Positions 60,704 through 64,000 of a stretch of DNA of 64,000 bases are shown here, piece by piece; within the stretch, counting starts at the first letter, position 1, and each line of letters starts with the position of its first letter. The stretch lies in NCBI RefSeq assembly GCF_036379515.1, contig NZ_DASVGN010000031.1, positions 124,001 through 188,000 on the forward strand. The letters run 5' to 3'. Source of the DNA: Castellaniella sp036379515. Its GTDB lineage: Bacteria > Pseudomonadota > Gammaproteobacteria > Burkholderiales > Burkholderiaceae_B. The notes under the pieces are model-generated. The model did no database searches. It saw only the letters and a list, made by a program, of their open reading frames with translations, and was not told the DNA's origin. The translations under genes were made by a program, and so were the position numbers.

Positions 60704-62094
60704 GCGTGCTGCGCCTTCCAGCGTGCGCGATGCTCGCCGGCCGAGGGGTCTACGCGCTGTATGGGTGCTGCCGATATGATGCGGGCGGAGATTTCGCGCG
60801 CCTTTCTCAAGAGGGTGTCGCCGTCCCACCCGACTGGTTGGCCTCGGTCCAGGCGCAGACGGCCCTGTACGATCACGGCTTCGATCTGATCGCGGTTTGC
60901 CAGGCGCACCAGTTCCCACTCCAGATCCCAGGATGGGACGAATTCCGGAGTGTCCAGCTTCACGACCAGGAGGTCGGCAAAGGCACCTGGGGTGATTTCA
61001 CCGACCTTGCCGCGTAACCCCACGGCGTCTGCGCCTCCGCGAAGCCCTTGATCCAGCCACCGCCAGCCGCCGCCTGATGAAGAATCGCCAGCCGCCATGG
61101 TGTAGGCCAGCCGCTGTGCGGTTTCTGCGGCGTCCACCAGCCTGAAGGCATCACTGCGAGTGCCATCTGTTCCCAGCCCGACGCGCACGCCCAGCTCACT
61201 CAAAAGCAGCGCGGGGGCGACTGCGTTGCCTTTCCAGGCGCTGGCGACCGGGTTGTAGCTGATGGCACCGCCGCTGTCGCGCAGCAGCATGATTTCGTCG
61301 GATGTCAGCAACGTTGCGTGGGCGGCGAGGAGCTCGGGCCCCAAGGCGCCCAGGTGAGCCAGCCGTTGCAGGGGTCGCCATCCTGTCGCCACAAGTGAGC
61401 GCTCGACAGCAGCCAGATGCTCGTTGAGGTGAGTCTGAAAGGGTACTCTCGCTTCCCGAGCGAGAGCCGATACGGCAACCAGGACTTCGTCCGTCGCTGC
61501 TTCGGGAATGGAAATCGCCAGCGATGGGTGGGTCAGCTCGTCTTCGTGCCACCGACTGAGATGGCGTTGTGCAAGGGTGACGATCTGCTCACGGGTGGCA
61601 GTGGGTGCGCCGCCCTGTAAATCGTTGCAGATCACGCTCAATACGCACCGTAGCCCGACTTCCGACGTCACGTGGGCAATGGCATCCACGTCCACAGAAG
61701 CGCGCGTGCCTGCGTCAGCGACGGTCGTGAACCCCCCGCGTAGCGATTCCCAGGCGGCAAGCCGGGTCGCGGTCTCGATCGCTTCAGCATCCATGTATTG
61801 TTCCATGGGCACCCAGACCCGCTTGAAGATCTCCGAGGGCTCCCCGAAGACCAAGGCCTTGCCGAACGATTGAGTCAAGTGATGGTGCGCGTCGATGAAT
61901 CCAGGCATTAATAGCCGGCGCGGGAGTGTCACGCGGACCGTCTCCGAGTCTGTGAACTGTGCTGCCGGCCCGGTGGCGGCAATACGGCCTTGTTCGACCA
62001 GCACAGCCCATTTTTCGTGGGGTCCATCTGGCAACAGGGCCCATTCCGGGAGCAGCAGCACGGGCTGTTTGTGCATGCTTCTGAGCTCGTGCAT
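60700..62094 (-). CDS. amidohydrolase family deaminase (guanine/8-oxoguanine deaminase, AtzB/TrzN-like)
   Basis: Metal-dependent hydrolase of 464 residues. The metal ligands are seen as the HxH pair in GFIDAHHHLTQSFGKALVF, a later His in FQTHLNEHLAAVE, LAAHATLLTSDE and the Asp of VGLGTDGTRSDAF. This pattern fits the cytosine/guanine/8-oxoguanine deaminase branch that also includes s-triazine hydrolases. The start ATG at 62094 has AGGAGA five bases upstream; a longer frame to 62109 is unlikely. First gene of an operon with a TauE and a LacI gene. Confidence 0.87.
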   Translation of the reverse strand: MHELRSMHKQPVLLLPEWALLPDGPHEKWAVLVEQGRIAATGPAAQFTDSETVRVTLPRRLLMPGFIDAHHHLTQSFGKALVFGEPSEIFKRVWVPMEQYMDAEAIETATRLAAWESLRGGFTTVADAGTRASVDVDAIAHVTSEVGLRCVLSVICNDLQGGAPTATREQIVTLAQRHLSRWHEDELTHPSLAISIPEAATDEVLVAVSALAREARVPFQTHLNEHLAAVERSLVATGWRPLQRLAHLGALGPELLAAHATLLTSDEIMLLRDSGGAISYNPVASAWKGNAVAPALLLSELGVRVGLGTDGTRSDAFRLVDAAETAQRLAYTMAAGDSSSGGGWRWLDQGLRGGADAVGLRGKVGEITPGAFADLLVVKLDTPEFVPSWDLEWELVRLANRDQIEAVIVQGRLRLDRGQPVGWDGDTLLRKAREISARIISAAPIQRVDPSAGEHRARWKAQHA

Positions 62095-62162
62095 TTTTTC
62101 TCCTGGCACCGCGTTGTTCGGGGATCTGGCAACATCCGGATTCGGTGCTGCCTTTTTCTACG

Positions 62163-62172
62163 AAATCGATTT
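62163..62172. promoter_or_regulatory. palindromic operator O3 (candidate LacI-family site)
   Basis: AAATCGATTT, 69 bases before the amidohydrolase start on the minus strand. Same ten bases as O1 and O2 before the NCS2 permease. Confidence 0.6.
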
Positions 62173-62225
62173 GGGCGATAGAAAAGATTGTACCCGTCTG
62201 CCTGTGCCCCGGCAAACAGGAACTT

Positions 62226-62948
62226 CTATGCTGTGACCAGCACTTCTTCCAGTTTCTCTCCTAGTGCGTTGAGTACAGGGGCACAGTCTCCATGGAAAAC
62301 GGAGCCGTGCATGGTGGCCAGCGTCTTGGGCTTCAGAGCGGCCAAGCGTGCGAGGGTGGGGCGAGTGCGTGACGTAAAGGGGATGGAATCTCGAAACGGG
62401 GTGCTCTGGTTTCTTTGCAGATCGGCGATGGCCGGTGTAAGGATGTCGTCGCGCACGAGCGGTGGATTTCCGTGTTGCACGAACAAGTCGGAACAGAACA
62501 GCACCTGCTCGGTTTCATCAAAGAGCAGACTGGATTCCCAACTGTGGGGCACGTAAGGGGTGATCAGGAACCGAAGGGTGTGCCGGCCCGTACAGAGCCG
62601 CTCGTCATCTTGCAGCACACGAGGCGGTCGAATGGCCACGTCGTTTACCCCTGTCGCGGCGGCCACCACGCCCGCCAGGGCGGTGGCATGGGGGGCCTGT
62701 TCCAGCCACTGGTTCAGCGAACCGTTCTCGTCGGACTCGTTGTGGCTGAAGCCGATCCAGCGCAGTGCCTCGGGCTTGATCAATGACCGCACTGCGGCCA
62801 ATACTTCGGGAAACAGACGGTTGTGGCCGGTGTGATAGAGCAGTGGCTCGTCGTCACGGATCAGGAACTGACTGAACTGCAGATCTGCTGCAGAAACGTA
62901 GGTTGTGATCCGAAAGATGTCGGGGGCGATTTCATCGATAGTGCTCAT
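62226..62948 (-). CDS. MBL-fold metallohydrolase of the ODP (oxygen-binding di-iron) type
   Basis: Protein of 240 residues. The metal motif reads FSHNESDENGSLNQW (His, Glu, Asp spaced as in flavodiiron-type proteins: H-x-E-x-D), then VPHSWESSLLFDETEQVLFC and a C-terminal TMHGSV. There is no flavodoxin domain, so it is not a complete flavodiiron protein. It may bind a di-iron centre and handle oxygen, NO or an ester; this is open. ATG 62948 is chosen, because longer frames lack a start signal. Diverges from the MHS transporter. Confidence 0.8.
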   Translation of the reverse strand: MSTIDEIAPDIFRITTYVSAADLQFSQFLIRDDEPLLYHTGHNRLFPEVLAAVRSLIKPEALRWIGFSHNESDENGSLNQWLEQAPHATALAGVVAAATGVNDVAIRPPRVLQDDERLCTGRHTLRFLITPYVPHSWESSLLFDETEQVLFCSDLFVQHGNPPLVRDDILTPAIADLQRNQSTPFRDSIPFTSRTRPTLARLAALKPKTLATMHGSVFHGDCAPVLNALGEKLEEVLVTA

Positions 62949-63148
62949 GGGGATAGGTTCCTGGTTGGTCTGACCTTTACATTTTGAACCATTCCTCGCT
63001 TTTGCCGTCATATGAAGCGAAAGCAGCAATCGAGTCGCCGGTAATGCGTCCTTGCAATAGGCATGCGAGTTGCCGCGAGCGTCGGGCATGGAGACCATGA
63101 ACCCGGAGCCGCCTGGCTTGAATCTGGTTCCAGATGAGGGGGAGGACT

Positions 63149-63166
63149 CCACTCCTGCAGGAGTGG
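63149..63166. promoter_or_regulatory. perfect 18-base palindrome before the MHS transporter
   Basis: CCACTCCTGCAGGAGTGG lies 28 bases before the ATG at 63195 in the divergent region with the ODP-type gene. It could be an operator or a leader hairpin; a loosely T-rich stretch (TCTTTTCTT) follows. Confidence 0.45.
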
Positions 63167-63194
63167 CCACGTCTTTTCTTGGTGGGGGCAGATC

Positions 63195-64000
63195 ATGAAG
63201 GGTACGCAACTTCAACCGAGCGAGCACCGGATTTTCAAGGTGGCGCTCGCAAGCATCATTGGGTCGATTATCGAGCAGTACGATTACCTGGTCGCTGGCA
63301 TCATTGCAGCCACGGTGTGGGGCACCGTGTTTTTCAAGCTCCCGTCTTTGGCTTCCATCGCGGCAGCCATTGGTGTGTATGGGCTGGGCATCATCATCCG
63401 GCCAGTCGGGGCGTATATTTTCGGCAACATTGCGGATCGGGTCGGCCGCAAGGATGCCATGGTGTATGCCCTGGTGCTGATGGGGCTGAGCACTTTGCTC
63501 ATCGGGCTGACGCCTTCGTATGACACGATAGGCGCCTCTGCAGCCGTCCTTCTCATCATCTTTCGGTTGCTGCAGGGCATCAGTTTTGGTGCCGAGTTCG
63601 GTACTGCATCGACTTGGGTGGTGGAACAGGCGGCACACTCAAAATTCCGGGCATTCTGGGGCGCCTGGGTAGGATTCGCGATCCCCATCGGCCTGCTGCT
63701 CGGCTTTGGTTCAGTGCTATTGGTGCGGTCTATGATGACGCCCGCGCACTTCATGGAGTGGGGCTGGCGCCTGTTCTTCTTCTTTGGTTTCCTGGTGGCA
63801 GTGGTCGGGATCGTGATCCGGATTCGGACGGAAGACAGTTTCGTTTTCGAAGGCTACAAGGCCAAGAATGACACACTCAGGAGCCCTGCCAGCCAAGTGT
63901 GGCGCGAAATGCCGGGCCGTGTGTTGCGGACGTCGCTGGTCAACGCAATGTTTGGGGGGGTGTTCTTCCTGAGCTTCGTTTTCGGGTCCAGCTACATGAA
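63195..64000 (+). CDS. MFS transporter, metabolite:H+ symporter (MHS) family, truncated by window end
   Basis: The first 268 codons of a proton symporter for small organic acids. Helix 1 reads IIGSIIEQYDYLVAGIIAAT and the MFS motif A is IFGNIADRVGRKDAMVY, both typical of the MHS group (KgtP, ProP, ShiA). FRAFWGAWVGFAIPIGLLLG and WGWRLFFFFGF follow. GGTGGGGG lies just upstream of the ATG. The 3' part is beyond 64000. Substrate unknown. Confidence 0.88.
   Translation, partial: MKGTQLQPSEHRIFKVALASIIGSIIEQYDYLVAGIIAATVWGTVFFKLPSLASIAAAIGVYGLGIIIRPVGAYIFGNIADRVGRKDAMVYALVLMGLSTLLIGLTPSYDTIGASAAVLLIIFRLLQGISFGAEFGTASTWVVEQAAHSKFRAFWGAWVGFAIPIGLLLGFGSVLLVRSMMTPAHFMEWGWRLFFFFGFLVAVVGIVIRIRTEDSFVFEGYKAKNDTLRSPASQVWREMPGRVLRTSLVNAMFGGVFFLSFVFGSSYM

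Overview
The window looks like chromosomal DNA of a betaproteobacterium of the order Burkholderiales, most likely family Alcaligenaceae (a relative of Bordetella, Achromobacter or Pusillimonas). This is inferred from high G+C, the ftsK-lolA-rarA and ilvBHC-psd-pssA-rpsO-pnp gene orders, the short-linker FtsK, and the abundance of TRAP, NitT/TauT and branched-chain amino acid uptake systems. I see no insertion sequences, prophage genes, CRISPR arrays or rRNA. There are two tRNA-Ser genes, (CGA) and (TGA).

Layout. 0.1-3.0 kb: TRAP transporter dctPQM. 3.0-3.3 kb: a strongly folded intergenic stretch ending in a terminator. 3.3-5.4 kb, minus strand: trxB, an Smr-domain gene and an EmrE-type SMR exporter. 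5.4-9.9 kb: ftsK-lolA-rarA. 10.0-11.4 kb: a DHA2-type MFS exporter. 11.6-21.1 kb: an aromatic acid catabolic island of phthalate type, with a class II aldolase-family protein, Rieske oxygenase, dihydroxyphthalate-decarboxylase-like protein, phthalate-dioxygenase-type reductase, Gfo/Idh/MocA dehydrogenase, MarR regulator and, convergent with them, a NitT/TauT ABC importer. 21.4-25.2 kb: hutD, serS, tRNA-Ser(CGA), a DJ-1/PfpI protein and a ribbon-helix-helix protein. 25.2-31.3 kb: a Kef-type antiporter diverging from an ATP-grasp ligase that precedes a complete polar amino acid ABC importer. 31.3-37.1 kb: DUF2231, msrP, a GNAT, a 3-hydroxybutyrate-dehydrogenase-like SDR, a split lipoate ligase (lplB-lplA), crcB under a fluoride riboswitch, and yaaA. 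37.1-39.4 kb: a FUSC/YccS membrane protein. 39.6-44.3 kb: livJ-HMGF. 44.3-52.3 kb: a probable attenuated leader, then ilvB-ilvH-ilvC, psd-pssA, rpsO-pnp. 52.4-55.2 kb: a quinone oxidoreductase, tRNA-Ser(TGA) and a SulP transporter. 55.4-57.4 kb: frmA-fghA for formaldehyde detoxification. 57.5-62.1 kb: an NCS2 nucleobase permease facing an amidohydrolase/TauE/LacI operon. 62.2-64 kb: an ODP-type metallo-beta-lactamase-fold protein and a truncated MHS-family transporter.

How the genes work together. The 11.6-21.1 kb island couples uptake, ring dihydroxylation, rearomatisation and decarboxylation of a phthalate-like acid. It carries proteins of two unrelated decarboxylase families and an AT-rich motif repeated at its two plus-strand promoters. 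The 57.5-62.1 kb locus appears to be one regulon: the palindrome AAATCGATTT occurs twice before the permease and once before the amidohydrolase operon that ends in the LacI-type gene. The ilv operon is preceded by a 14-codon frame with six branched-chain codons, a hairpin and an intrinsic terminator, which suggests attenuation. The crcB leader is a fluoride riboswitch whose 3' end is shared with a terminator stem. These regulatory layers, the ATP-grasp/ABC cluster and the split lipoate ligase are the parts most worth a second look. No wholly novel defence or mobile system was recognised.
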